DNA of 64,000 nt, taken from NCBI RefSeq assembly GCF_016767715.1, contig NZ_CP050145.1:4588001-4652000 (forward strand). The letters run 5' to 3'. This document shows positions 43,151-52,897 of the stretch, in pieces (positions within the stretch are counted from its first letter, which is position 1; every line of letters starts with the position of its first letter). The position numbers were made by a program, and so were the translations under genes. Source of the stretch: Mycobacteroides chelonae. Its GTDB lineage: Bacteria > Actinomycetota > Actinomycetes > Mycobacteriales > Mycobacteriaceae. Below the pieces are notes generated by a model. The model saw only the letters and a program-made list of their open reading frames with translations. It was not told where the DNA came from and made no database searches.

Positions 43151-44614
43151 CTAACCCTCGCGCGCGCGGCCTATCGATCTATTCTCGGCTGTCCCCGCGA
43201 TCGCGTCCAGCCGTTCGGTGACCGCCGTTAACGCTTTGTGTACGGAGGGCAGGTCGCGGTTGCGCAGCGCCGTTGCGCGCGCGGTGTTCATAGCGGCCTC
43301 ACGCAGCTCGGAATCGATTTGCCCGACCCGGGCGGCCAGCTTGTCGTTCTCACGTTCGTCGATCTCGACCAGATCGGCGTTGAGCCTGGTCTCCACCTCC
43401 AGCACCCGCGCGGCGACCCACTGCTCCAAGTAGGCTCGCAGCTCCCCCGTGGTGTCTCCCAACCACCGGTCCAGCACCGTCCGATCGTGCAGGAGCCCCC
43501 GCACCGCGACCAGCCACACCGCGATGCAGGCACCGGCAATGAGGCCCACCGCCAAGCCCGCCGGCGCCAGGCCGGGACGCGCATACGCCACCAACCGGGA
43601 CACCGTCAACGCCGCGCCCAGCCCGAAGAACACCCCGAACAGCGCCATCATCCGGGTCTCCAGCCGACGTGATCGCACCGAAGGATCTGGTGCTTCGGGC
43701 GGCAGCGGCCGATTCGCGCTGGGGCGCGGCGCCGCCCAGCGTTGGGTTACCTCGGCCGAGATCTCGGCCAGGTGTTCCTCGGTGCCCTGTTCCACTTCGG
43801 CCACCACCTCGGCCGCCCGGCCCCGCACCCGATCACCGAAGCCGGGCACATCGCGGCGCTTCAGTTCGGCGATGTCCTCGCGCAGCTCGCCGGCCACCGA
43901 GCCCACTCGCTTGCGCGCGAAGTACAGCAGCGTCATGCGTGCCTGCGCGATGCGGTTGCGCAACGCCAAGGTCCGTTCGGACTTACTCGAACGCGTCCGC
44001 CGTACCGCCGCCTGCCGCTGATTGCGCAGCTCGTCCGCGCGTGCACCCTCCCCGGCCTCCGGCGGCACATTCAGCATTCCCTGCAGACGAGTCGCCCAGG
44101 CACGCAGCCGGTTTCGCTCAGCCAGGGCAGGTTCCTCACGAACCTGGCGCACTGCCCGCACCAATTCGTCGAGTCCAGCCGCCGTGCCACGCGTCGAGAC
44201 CCCCAGCCAGGTGACACCGCTGAACCGCGAGTCATGCTCGGCCAGGATCTCCCGATTCCGGTTCATGACCTCACGCCAGGACTGGTGCACATCGATCTTG
44301 GAAACCACCGCGACAAGCGCATCGGTGTTGGCGGCGGCCAGCTGAATCAGACCGCAGTCCGACGGTGTGAGCGGTGCGGTTCCGCTGCACACGAAAACCA
44401 CCGCCGAGGGCGCCTGCCCGTGCTGCAGCTCCTCAGGCTCGACGATGCGCACACCCGATATGCGTGAGGACAGCTCGGTGGCCAGGGTGCTCGCGCCGGC
44501 CAGCCAGCTGCCGGTCACCATCACGGCGTCGTGCACATGCACGCCGAGCGGACCGAGTGTGGGGTCCACCGCCAGCACCAGCTCGTCGACCCGCTTGTCG
44601 GTAGGAGTTGTCAC
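43151..44614 (-). CDS. Dynamin-like/GTPase-fold membrane protein with altered P-loop (Rv0210-like)
   Basis: 487 residues from a GTG that overlaps the upstream stop (GTGA). The N-terminal G domain has GSWLAGAS at residues 35-42 in the place of GxxxxGKS, so the lysine is Ala41, and VVSKIDVH as the base-recognition motif. Long coiled-coil helices follow, then two adjacent membrane helices (MALFGVFFGLGAALTVSRLV; APAGLAVGLIAGACIAVWLV) and more coiled coil. The layout recalls bacterial dynamin-like proteins that come in pairs. The partner gene precedes it. Confidence 0.75.
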   Translation of the reverse strand: MTTPTDKRVDELVLAVDPTLGPLGVHVHDAVMVTGSWLAGASTLATELSSRISGVRIVEPEELQHGQAPSAVVFVCSGTAPLTPSDCGLIQLAAANTDALVAVVSKIDVHQSWREVMNRNREILAEHDSRFSGVTWLGVSTRGTAAGLDELVRAVRQVREEPALAERNRLRAWATRLQGMLNVPPEAGEGARADELRNQRQAAVRRTRSSKSERTLALRNRIAQARMTLLYFARKRVGSVAGELREDIAELKRRDVPGFGDRVRGRAAEVVAEVEQGTEEHLAEISAEVTQRWAAPRPSANRPLPPEAPDPSVRSRRLETRMMALFGVFFGLGAALTVSRLVAYARPGLAPAGLAVGLIAGACIAVWLVAVRGLLHDRTVLDRWLGDTTGELRAYLEQWVAARVLEVETRLNADLVEIDERENDKLAARVGQIDSELREAAMNTARATALRNRDLPSVHKALTAVTERLDAIAGTAENRSIGRAREG

Positions 44615-45675
44615 GCCCGGCCCCCCGCCAGCCGCCACAAGCGCAGCGATCCCCGCACGATGTCCGTGCCCATTGCCGCGTATGTGGCGTTCACCGGTCC
44701 GGCGGCGAATCGCTGCCAGTGTTCGGCGCGGTAGCGGTGATCTTCTGGATGATCGCTCAGCTCCACCGTCAGGCCCGCCGCCGTCGCGGCATCCACCGCA
44801 CACTGCATCGCCGCGACCACCACATCGTCACTGGTCAAGAAGGCGTCAATCTGCACCGGCAGAACACCCGTCACGCCAATCCTGCGGAGTTCGGCGAGCA
44901 CCGCGCGCATTCGGCGGTACCAGCCCTGGGCAATGGCCGCGCGAATCGCGTTCACCACCGCATCGATGCCCGACAGGTCGCGCAGCAGTGCGGCGAGTCC
45001 CGGGGCCGCCAGGGTGGGAACCTGCCGAAGCGCCCCGATCGCGCACCCCATCGGGTACAGGTCCAGTTCATGGAGCAACCGCTGCCTCATCGAAACCGGC
45101 ACCTGGTGTGTGCCGGTGACGAAGGCATCGACGGAACTGGTGTCCGCAGGGTCCCCGACCATCAGTTTGAGGGCCTCGACCATGGCTTCATCGATATCCG
45201 CCAGCGGAACGTGCGCCGATAACGGCAGCGTCGGCACCCGCGTCTCCAGGCGGTACTGGGCGCACCGCTCCACAGCAGCGGTCCAGGGGCCGCGAGCGGC
45301 GCCGGGATCCGTCAGATCTGCCTTGTTGAGAATCAGCACCTTGGGTGCGTTGGATGCCTCCAGTACGGCGCGGTCCTCGGGCTTGAGCGCCTCCGCGAAC
45401 ACCACCACGTCGACGTCAGCCGTGATCGGTTCCGACGGGATTGGCACCTCGATAAGCGCATGCCCCGGCCCGTCCGCTGCCGGCAGGGTGCGTCCCAACG
45501 CGCCGATCACGCTGGTGACGCCCACACCGGCCCGGCCCCGGACGGTAACCCGAAGAGGGTCTCCCAACCGCACCGCCAGATCGTGAATCCGCTGGCCGCC
45601 GTGCACCTGGCGAACCTCAGGACGCGTGACGAACCGGTCGAGCGCTCCCCGGAAGACCTCAAACCCCCGCGTCAT
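44611..45675 (-). CDS. GTPase-fold protein with altered P-loop (Rv0209-like), partner of the following gene
   Basis: 354 residues. The P-loop region reads GRAGVGVT at residues 47-54, with Val53 where Lys is expected; the base-recognition motif NKAD is intact in VLILNKADLTDPG, and DVVVFAEALKPEDRAVLEAS supplies the switch/Walker B area. The C-terminus is helical without membrane segments. First gene of an operon with the second GTPase-like gene and the DUF6802 gene; divergent from trmB. GTP binding may be weakened or use other contacts. Confidence 0.75.
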   Translation of the reverse strand: MTRGFEVFRGALDRFVTRPEVRQVHGGQRIHDLAVRLGDPLRVTVRGRAGVGVTSVIGALGRTLPAADGPGHALIEVPIPSEPITADVDVVVFAEALKPEDRAVLEASNAPKVLILNKADLTDPGAARGPWTAAVERCAQYRLETRVPTLPLSAHVPLADIDEAMVEALKLMVGDPADTSSVDAFVTGTHQVPVSMRQRLLHELDLYPMGCAIGALRQVPTLAAPGLAALLRDLSGIDAVVNAIRAAIAQGWYRRMRAVLAELRRIGVTGVLPVQIDAFLTSDDVVVAAMQCAVDAATAAGLTVELSDHPEDHRYRAEHWQRFAAGPVNATYAAMGTDIVRGSLRLWRLAGGRA

Positions 45676-45804
45676 TGCTTTGCAGACCCAATCTCATCGC
45701 GCTTACGGAAATGCTCACATTGTCACCTGATCCGATGGAGGGTTCCACCCTGGTAGGCAACTGTTGAGTATCAATATGCGCTGGGATTATGGGATCTGCC
45801 GCCC

Positions 45805-46620
45805 ATGAGTGACCATGGGAAGATGCGTTGTGACGGCCAGGAGCGGGGCTGTGTGGCATCTGAAACAGCCACCGACGAGCTCCCTGGGACCGGCGGGGTC
45901 GAATCCACTGCCGGTACGGACGGCCGCGACCGCCACCCCCGCCGCGTATCCAGCTTCCGTTCACGAGGGTCATCGCTGTCCGACGGCCAGCAGAAGGCCT
46001 GGGACAAATCCTGGCCGACCTATGGGCGCGTCGCCCGGGAAGCCGACGGCACCTGCCCACCGCTGGAACCTGCGGCCTGGTTCGGCCGCACTGCGCCCTT
46101 GATTCTTGAAATCGGCTGTGGCACAGGAACATCCACTGCCGCGATGGCGATAGAAGAACCACAATTCGATGTGCTTGCGGTGGAGGTATACCGCAAGGGC
46201 CTGGCGCAGTTGCTCTCGGCGATTGATCGTGAGGGCATCGAGAACATCCGGCTGATCCGCGGCGACGCCCTGGACGTGCTGGAGTACCTGCTGCCGTCGG
46301 GATCGCTGACCGCGGCGCGGGTTTTCTTCCCGGACCCCTGGCCCAAGGCCCGCCACCACAAGCGGCGGCTGCTCCAGCCGGGCACAGTGGCGCTGCTGTC
46401 GGACCGCCTCCGGCCGGGCGGCACCCTGCATGTGGCCACCGATCACGCGAACTACGCCCAGCACATCGCCGAGGTGGGCGATAACGAGTCCACGCTGCGA
46501 CGCCTTGAGCTCGACGATCCGCGCATTCCCGTCTCCGTGAACCGGCCCACCACTAAGTTCGAGGGGAAAGCGCACACGGTCGGCAGTGCGATCAACGACT
46601 TCGTCTGGGAGCGATTGTGA
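45805..46620 (+). CDS. trmB: tRNA (guanine-N7-)-methyltransferase TrmB
   Basis: 271 residues. SAM-binding ILEIGCGTGTSTAAMA and the TrmB signature RVFFPDPWPKARHHKRRLLQ are clear, with TDHANYAQHI and the C-terminal TKFEGKAHTVG block. It methylates G46 in the tRNA variable loop. The first about 55 residues are a non-conserved polar extension, so the start could be further downstream. The next gene starts within its stop codon. Confidence 0.95.
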   Translation: MSDHGKMRCDGQERGCVASETATDELPGTGGVESTAGTDGRDRHPRRVSSFRSRGSSLSDGQQKAWDKSWPTYGRVAREADGTCPPLEPAAWFGRTAPLILEIGCGTGTSTAAMAIEEPQFDVLAVEVYRKGLAQLLSAIDREGIENIRLIRGDALDVLEYLLPSGSLTAARVFFPDPWPKARHHKRRLLQPGTVALLSDRLRPGGTLHVATDHANYAQHIAEVGDNESTLRRLELDDPRIPVSVNRPTTKFEGKAHTVGSAINDFVWERL

Positions 46621-47300
46621 GCCTCGCCGAGGACTTGGAGCGCCCCAACACCGTGGACGAGACGGCCCACCGACGCCGGGTGCTGCGAGTACTGCTGGTG
46701 TGGGACGCACCCAACCTTGACATGGGCCTGGGCGCCATCATCGGCGGCCGCCCCTCCGCGGAGAACCGGCCCCGGTTCGACGCCCTGGGCCGCTGGCTGC
46801 TGGAACGCACGGCCGCCTATTCGGCGGATCACCCCGATTGCCTCGTCGAACCCGAGGCCACAGTGTTTACCAATATCGCGCCGGGAAGTGCCGACGTGGT
46901 GCGCCCATGGGTCGAGGCGCTGCGCAATGTTGGGTTTGCGGTATTTGCCAAACCCAAGATCGACGAAGACAGCGACGTCGACGTCGACATGCTTGCTCAC
47001 ATCGAGCTACGGTCCGACGAAGGCCTGGCCGGGGTGCTTGTGGCCTCGGCGGATGGTCAGGCTTTCCGAGAACCGATGGAGAAAATCGCCGGTGACGGGG
47101 TGCCCGTCAGTGTGCTGGGATTTCGCGAACATGCGAGTTGGGCGCTAACCTCGGATACTCTGGAGTTCGTCGATCTCGAGGACATACCCGGAGTTTTCCC
47201 CCGAGCCTTACCGCGGGTGGGTCTAGATTCGCTCCCCGACGAAGGCGCCTGGTTGCAGCCATTCCGACCCTTGTCGGCGTTGCTGACGTCCAGGACATGA
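46617..47300 (+). CDS. NYN-domain (PIN-like) protein (Rv0207c-like)
   Basis: 227 residues from a GTG overlapping the trmB stop (GTGA). NYN/PIN-type acidic residues: LLVWDAPNLDMGLGAIIGG near the N-terminus and SDVDVDMLAHIEL in the middle, then VLVASADGQAFREP and VLGFREHAS. These residues would hold a metal for RNA cleavage. Conserved between trmB and mmpL3 in mycobacteria. RNA substrate unknown. Confidence 0.88.
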   Translation: MSLAEDLERPNTVDETAHRRRVLRVLLVWDAPNLDMGLGAIIGGRPSAENRPRFDALGRWLLERTAAYSADHPDCLVEPEATVFTNIAPGSADVVRPWVEALRNVGFAVFAKPKIDEDSDVDVDMLAHIELRSDEGLAGVLVASADGQAFREPMEKIAGDGVPVSVLGFREHASWALTSDTLEFVDLEDIPGVFPRALPRVGLDSLPDEGAWLQPFRPLSALLTSRT

Positions 47301-47336
47301 AAACCGGCGCGTGAGAGACGCTAGTTAGGAGATTCT

Positions 47337-50312
47337 GTGTTCGCCTGGTGGGGCCGAATGGTGTACCGGTATCGGTTCATCGTCGTTGCCGCGTTCGTCA
47401 CGGTCTGCCTGGGTTCCGGGCTTTTCGGGATAACGCTCGGCGACCACGTGACGCAGAGTGGCTTCTTCGCGGACAACAGCGAGTCGGTGAAGGCCTCCGT
47501 GATGGCCGACGACGCGCTCGGACGCGACCGGACCACCCACGTCGTCGCCGTCATCGCAGCCCCCGAGGGCAAGACGGTCGACGATCCCGCTTTCCAGAAG
47601 AAGGTCATCGACCACTTCGACCAGCTTCAGAAGGACAACCCCAACGAGGTCTACGGCTGGGCCGGCTGGTTACGCGCCCCCACCACCACAGACCCCACCG
47701 TCAAACGGATGGTCACCGACGACCGTAAACACACCTTCGTCTCGGTCAGCCTCAAGGGCGACGACGACGACACCATCCTCAACAACTACAAAGCCTTGTC
47801 TGATCCGGATAAGGACCACGACCCCGCCAAGAACAAGTTCCTGCTCAACGGCGTCGACATCCAGCTGGCCGGCCTGCAGCCCGTGGCCAGCGAGCTGACC
47901 GGAACCATCGGTACCGACCAGCAGCGCATGGAGGTGCTGTCGCTCCCGATCATGGCGGTCGTGCTGTTCTTCGTCTTCGGTGGTGTGATCGCCGCGGGTC
48001 TGCCGCTGATGGTCGGCGGTCTGACCATCGCGGGCGCACTCGGCATCATGCGGTTGATCACGCTGTTCGCCCCCGTGCACTTCTTCGCTCAGCCGGTGGT
48101 CACGCTCATCGGCCTGGGTATCGCCATCGACTACTCGCTGTTCATCGTCAGCCGCTTCCGCGAAGAAATCGCCGAGGGTTACGACACCGAAACCGCGGTC
48201 CGGCGCACCGTCATCACCTCCGGCCGCACCGTCATGTTCTCGGCCACGCTGATCGCGGCCGCCCTGATGCCGATGCTGATCGTGCCGCAGCAGTTCCTGA
48301 GGTCGCTGACATACGCCGGTATCGCCTCGGTGCTACTCGCCGCGATTCTGGCGGTCACCGTGCTGCCAGCGTGCCTGGGTGTTCTCGGGCGCCATGTCGA
48401 TGCCCTGAGCATCAAGCGGTTCAGCCGCACCAAGTCGCGCGAGGAGCTGGAGAACGGCTTCTGGGGACGCACTGTCGTCTTCGTGATGCAGCGGCCGCTG
48501 GTCTTCGCCGTCCCGATCGTCATCGTGATGCTGCTGCTGATCATCCCGCTGGGCAACCTCAAGCTCGGCGGATTCAGTGAAAAGTACTTGCCGCCAACGA
48601 ATTCGGTTCGCGTAGCTCAAGAGGACTTCGACAAGCTGTTCCCCGGGTTCCGTACCGAGACCATCACCATCGTGACCAAGGGCGCCACGGATTCGCAGCT
48701 CAACCAGATCCGGGCCGACGCCATGAAGGTTCCCGGGTTCGTCGAACCCGGCGGAGACAAGAGCCAGATGTGGCAGCGCCGCCAGTCCGTCAAGACCGAC
48801 GGCGACGCCAGCGTCAAGGTCATCCAGAACGCCCTGATCAACCGTGATACCGCCGGGGCCAAGGTCAAAGAGCTCCGCGCGATGTCCGTTCCCAAGGGCG
48901 TCACGATGTATGTCGGTGGTACTCCCGCCCTCGAGCAGGACTCGATCGACACCGTGTTCGACAAGCTCCCGCTGGTGATCGTGATCCTGATCAGCGTCAC
49001 CACAATCCTGATGTTCCTGGCATTCGGCTCACTGGTCTTGCCCATCAAGGCAGCCGTCATGAGTGCCTTGGGCCTGGGTTCGACGATGGGCATCTTGACC
49101 TGGATATTCGTCGACGGACACTTCTCCAAGTGGCTGAATTTCACTCCGACACCGCTGACCGCGCCGGTGATCGTGCTGATCATCGTCGTCATCTACGGCC
49201 TGTCCAGCGACTACGAAGTGTTCCTCATGTCCCGCATGATCGAGGCGCGGCATCAGGGCCTGTCCACCACCGAGGCTGTGCGCGTGGGTACTGCCAACAC
49301 CGGGCGGATCATCACCGCGGCCGCGTTGATCCTGATCGTGGTGGCCGGCGGCTTCGCCTTCTCCGATCTGGTGATGATGAAGTATCTGGCCTTCGGTCTC
49401 ATCGCCGCCTTGATCCTGGACGCCACCGTCGTCCGCATGCTGCTCATCCCGGCGGTCATGAAGCTGCTCGGCGACGACTGCTGGTGGGCACCGGCCTGGA
49501 TGAAGCGCATCCAGGTGAAGCTCGGCCTCGGCGAGGTCACCCTGGCCGACGAGCGCAAGCGCCCGACCGGACGCGAGCAGGCCATCGCGGCTGCCAGTTC
49601 TCCGGTCGGGTCCAACGCACGCACTACCAAACTGCAGATCGCCTCCGAGCGCACCCGGTTGCCCTCGACACCCACACCGCGCCAACATGATCCGTCCGCA
49701 CCGGCGCGGCCCACTCCGCCGCCTCCCGCTCCTCCGACCACTCCGGTCAACATCGCGAGCGACGACAGTGGGGACGCCCCCGCGACAACGCGGATGTCGG
49801 TGCCCGGCAAGAACATTGCACCTACCGACGCGCCCACCACGCGCGTACCTGGCGGCAATCCGACGGGCCCGGACGCTCCGACGACCCGCAGCAGCGTCCC
49901 CGGCGCTCAGCGCCCCGCCCCCCGGAACGCCGATCGGGAGATCGAATCGTGGCTCGGTGAGCTGCGCGGCCCCAAGCAGCCCGGCTCTGGCCCGGCCGAG
50001 GCGGGCGACGCGACCACCGCGATTCCCGTCGCGAAGCCCAACCCTGCCAATGGCACCTCGGGTGAGGATGCGACAACGGCAATGCCTGTCGCCAATCCCG
50101 ACGCCACTCGACAGGGACCGCCGCGGGCACCCCGTCCGTCACGGGCCCAGCAGACCGCGCCGCCGTCCGCCGACGCGACGGAAGCATTGCCTGCGTCCGA
50201 CCAGAAGCGCACGCCGCAACAGCAACAGGAAGCGGACGAGGCCACTCGCCGCAGCCGTGGTGGCAGTGTCAGCGCGCAGGATCTGCTACGTCGCGAGGGG
50301 CGCCGCATCTAG
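47337..50312 (+). CDS. mmpL3: MmpL3, trehalose monomycolate flippase (RND superfamily)
   Basis: 991 residues from a GTG (MFAWWGRMVYRYRFIVVAAF). Twelve membrane helices in two halves, each with a porter loop. The proton-relay Asp-Tyr pairs are present: Asp265-Tyr266 in GIAIDYSLFI and Asp625-Tyr626 in LSSDYEVFL. The loop after helix 6 is short compared with the M. smegmatis protein as remembered. The last about 240 residues are a low-complexity cytoplasmic tail with repeated DAPTTR and DATTA(I/M)PVA units. It exports trehalose monomycolate for outer-membrane assembly and is essential. Confidence 0.95.
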   Translation: MFAWWGRMVYRYRFIVVAAFVTVCLGSGLFGITLGDHVTQSGFFADNSESVKASVMADDALGRDRTTHVVAVIAAPEGKTVDDPAFQKKVIDHFDQLQKDNPNEVYGWAGWLRAPTTTDPTVKRMVTDDRKHTFVSVSLKGDDDDTILNNYKALSDPDKDHDPAKNKFLLNGVDIQLAGLQPVASELTGTIGTDQQRMEVLSLPIMAVVLFFVFGGVIAAGLPLMVGGLTIAGALGIMRLITLFAPVHFFAQPVVTLIGLGIAIDYSLFIVSRFREEIAEGYDTETAVRRTVITSGRTVMFSATLIAAALMPMLIVPQQFLRSLTYAGIASVLLAAILAVTVLPACLGVLGRHVDALSIKRFSRTKSREELENGFWGRTVVFVMQRPLVFAVPIVIVMLLLIIPLGNLKLGGFSEKYLPPTNSVRVAQEDFDKLFPGFRTETITIVTKGATDSQLNQIRADAMKVPGFVEPGGDKSQMWQRRQSVKTDGDASVKVIQNALINRDTAGAKVKELRAMSVPKGVTMYVGGTPALEQDSIDTVFDKLPLVIVILISVTTILMFLAFGSLVLPIKAAVMSALGLGSTMGILTWIFVDGHFSKWLNFTPTPLTAPVIVLIIVVIYGLSSDYEVFLMSRMIEARHQGLSTTEAVRVGTANTGRIITAAALILIVVAGGFAFSDLVMMKYLAFGLIAALILDATVVRMLLIPAVMKLLGDDCWWAPAWMKRIQVKLGLGEVTLADERKRPTGREQAIAAASSPVGSNARTTKLQIASERTRLPSTPTPRQHDPSAPARPTPPPPAPPTTPVNIASDDSGDAPATTRMSVPGKNIAPTDAPTTRVPGGNPTGPDAPTTRSSVPGAQRPAPRNADREIESWLGELRGPKQPGSGPAEAGDATTAIPVAKPNPANGTSGEDATTAMPVANPDATRQGPPRAPRPSRAQQTAPPSADATEALPASDQKRTPQQQQEADEATRRSRGGSVSAQDLLRREGRRI

Positions 50313-50354
50313 CGCGACAGTTCGTGCGCCGTCTCTCGTATTCGTTCTGGTGAC

Positions 50355-50987
50355 ATGACGCACGACGTTCATCACTCCGAGTCAGCCGCATTCCTTTCCG
50401 CCCTCGGAGGACTGATCGGACAATATCTGGGCGGAACGATCACTGCGCGGATATACACCCGGAACTTCATGTCCCTGAGATCGAGGTTTATTACGGATGC
50501 AGTGGTCGATGATCCAGCAGTACGTGAAATGTTCACGGATCTCGAAGACTATGTGCCCGCATACCAGCCCCCCGATCCGTCCGAACCACATGCGATCTCC
50601 GAGGCGGAGATGCGCCGCCGCCTGATCGATGAGCGAGTTCCTGCTCTCGAAGAGCGTTGCGGAAGATTCCTCGAGCTTGACACGCCTGATGCTGAATACC
50701 TCACCAAACAAAACGATTTGGCGCGCAAGATCTATGATCTGCAGTCTGCATATGCACGAGGCTCGGTCTCTGGAGAGGACTTCGTCACGGGCATCTACGA
50801 GGTCCAAGACCTTGGAGATCAGTGGCAGGTCTTCCATGATCTCTTCGATACCGCGTACGCGGATGCCGCAGAGCTCGAGATGGGTTCTCCTGGCATCGGT
50901 AGCGACGCATACGGGCGCGATGCACGATTGTTGGCTGCTGAGCGGGCGCAGACCTTCGAACGCACTTTTGGTTTAGCCGCCGACTGA
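50355..50987 (+). CDS. Uncharacterised protein
   Basis: 210 residues, no signal peptide, an amphipathic N-terminal segment (AAFLSALGGLIGQYLGGTI) and then acidic helices (LARKIYDLQSAYARGSVSGE, GDQWQVFHDLFDTAYADAAE). Wording and base composition are less GC-rich than mmpL3 before it. I do not recognise the family. It starts 42 bases after mmpL3 and its end overlaps the convergent DUF2339 gene by 15 bases. It is not part of the M. tuberculosis mmpL3 neighbourhood as I remember it. Confidence 0.7.
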   Translation: MTHDVHHSESAAFLSALGGLIGQYLGGTITARIYTRNFMSLRSRFITDAVVDDPAVREMFTDLEDYVPAYQPPDPSEPHAISEAEMRRRLIDERVPALEERCGRFLELDTPDAEYLTKQNDLARKIYDLQSAYARGSVSGEDFVTGIYEVQDLGDQWQVFHDLFDTAYADAAELEMGSPGIGSDAYGRDARLLAAERAQTFERTFGLAAD

Positions 50988-52811
50988 ACTCGATTTCGAC
51001 GCGGATTGCTCATCGCGCGTTGCGTATTCGCGCGCGTACAGCGTGCCGCCACCCAGGAGTAGCAGCCCGGTGACGATGAACGCTCCAATACGGGCGATGC
51101 CGTCGAGAGCGGCCAGGTCGAAGAGGAACAGCTTGGCAACGGCCATCGCTGCGAGCACGAATCCCGTTCTGGTAACCCAGCTCTGATCACGGTAGCGTCG
51201 TAGGCCTGCCAGTAGCAACGTCACGGAGACGACCATCCAGGATACGGTCGCCAGACCGTGTCCCAGCAGGAATCCATCGTTATTGCCCAGCAGCGCGGTG
51301 CCCGAGAGCACGATCGCCGCCGTCCCCGAGTACAGCATCGACACCGCGGCCAGCACACCGCGCACGGGAGCGGACTGTGCACTCGCCCAGCCCACCCGAT
51401 GCATGGCCGCCATCATCATGCCGGTTGTCGCCGCGGCGAGCACACTCGCGACGATCAGCAGCGGCCCTGCCGCATGCACGGCATAGTTCGAGTTGGCCAA
51501 CATCTCCGGCGGTACGCAAGCGATGTAGGCCATACCGCCCAGCCCACCGAACACCTGGCCCAGCACCAGCGAAATACGATCCCGGATTTGGTATCCCATG
51601 GTGCAGAAGGACAGTGCGATCGCCAGTAGCACCACGACGAGCAGACCCTCCCGAGTGCCGTCGACCGCTGCTTGCAGCAGTGCCAGCCCCGCCACCGCGG
51701 CCATTGTGATGCGTGCATGAATCGGAAGGCCACCGACAAGAAGCGGCACCGCGCCCATCACCGCGGCGACCCCGACCGGCACGAGCACTCCCAGCGGCCA
51801 TACCGGGAGCAACAGAGCGTTGTAGAGCACCGGCACGCAGGCGACCGCGATCATTATTGACGAGGTGGGGTCATTGTCCTCACCGGTCAGCAGCCACAGC
51901 GACCCCACCAGGGTGACCCCCAGCGCCAGTACCGCCATAGCCAGCAGGGCATGTGGGTGCCTATCAGCCGCATCGTGGCCGATGGCCGCCAATAGTGTCA
52001 GCGCGACGCCCACGGTCCGGAAGGCATGAAGCACTGGCCAATTGCGGCCAATCTGGGCGGGCAGGCTGGCGATCAGCAGCACCAGTGCGAACGCGGCGAG
52101 TTCGACGGTGAACCCGTCGGTCAGGAACGGGGCCAGCAGCGTGATCGCGCCGACCACACCCGCCGCAAAGGGTTGAGAGTTCCACTGCCGCGCCAGCACC
52201 AGGCCCGCGCCCGCGATGGTCAGCCCGAGCGCCAGTCCCGCCATCACCGGAATCCGTTGATAGATCACCGTGAGTGCCAGCACATCAAAGAAGGCGGCCG
52301 CGAATCCTGTCGCCGCAGTGGCAATACCACCGACTCGTCCGCCGGGCCTGGATTGCACCCGGACACCCAGGCCAACCAGACCTGCGGCGAGGACGGCACC
52401 GGACGCCATGCGAGGGATCGGACCGAAGTACCCGCTCTTGGCGGCGAGGACCAGGAGCATCACCACACCCGCGAGTGTCACCACCGCGCCCGCGAGGGCC
52501 ATTGCCTTGCTGGCGAATCCTTCACGTGCCCAAAACGGCTTCCGCGGCAGGGGCGTGGTGGGCACCAGGGCCTGAACGGGCGGTGCGGGAGCAGCCACGG
52601 GAAGGTGTGTCGCGGGTACCGGTGCAGCCAGTGGGGGCGCCCCCTGAGCACGCCGGTAGTCATCCCAATACCGCTGCGCCTTGAGATATTCGGCCTGAGT
52701 CCATTCGACCATTCGGCCCCGCAACGCATCGAGCTCTGCGCGCAGCGCGCGCTCACGCCCGTCCAACTCGTCGAGCGCGGCGGTCATCTGCTGCAGCTGT
52801 GGATCTGTCAT
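50973..52811 (-). CDS. DUF2339 multipass membrane protein
   Basis: 612 residues from MTDPQLQQMTAALDELDGRE. The N-terminal about 55 residues are coiled coil, then a Pro/Ala linker, a motif FWAREGFASKAMALAGAVVT and about eighteen membrane helices, ending in KLFLFDLAALDGIARIGAFI with the TM closing helix. This is the DUF2339 layout; function is unknown. It is convergent with the orphan gene. Confidence 0.8.
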   Translation of the reverse strand: MTDPQLQQMTAALDELDGRERALRAELDALRGRMVEWTQAEYLKAQRYWDDYRRAQGAPPLAAPVPATHLPVAAPAPPVQALVPTTPLPRKPFWAREGFASKAMALAGAVVTLAGVVMLLVLAAKSGYFGPIPRMASGAVLAAGLVGLGVRVQSRPGGRVGGIATAATGFAAAFFDVLALTVIYQRIPVMAGLALGLTIAGAGLVLARQWNSQPFAAGVVGAITLLAPFLTDGFTVELAAFALVLLIASLPAQIGRNWPVLHAFRTVGVALTLLAAIGHDAADRHPHALLAMAVLALGVTLVGSLWLLTGEDNDPTSSIMIAVACVPVLYNALLLPVWPLGVLVPVGVAAVMGAVPLLVGGLPIHARITMAAVAGLALLQAAVDGTREGLLVVVLLAIALSFCTMGYQIRDRISLVLGQVFGGLGGMAYIACVPPEMLANSNYAVHAAGPLLIVASVLAAATTGMMMAAMHRVGWASAQSAPVRGVLAAVSMLYSGTAAIVLSGTALLGNNDGFLLGHGLATVSWMVVSVTLLLAGLRRYRDQSWVTRTGFVLAAMAVAKLFLFDLAALDGIARIGAFIVTGLLLLGGGTLYAREYATRDEQSASKSSSVGG

Positions 52812-52897
52812 GCCTCTGAGCGTCGCGGCTACGGGTCCCGTAGTGAACACGTAGACCTACCTCGAGGGGTAGGGGTTTCTCACGCCGTTAGGTAGCG

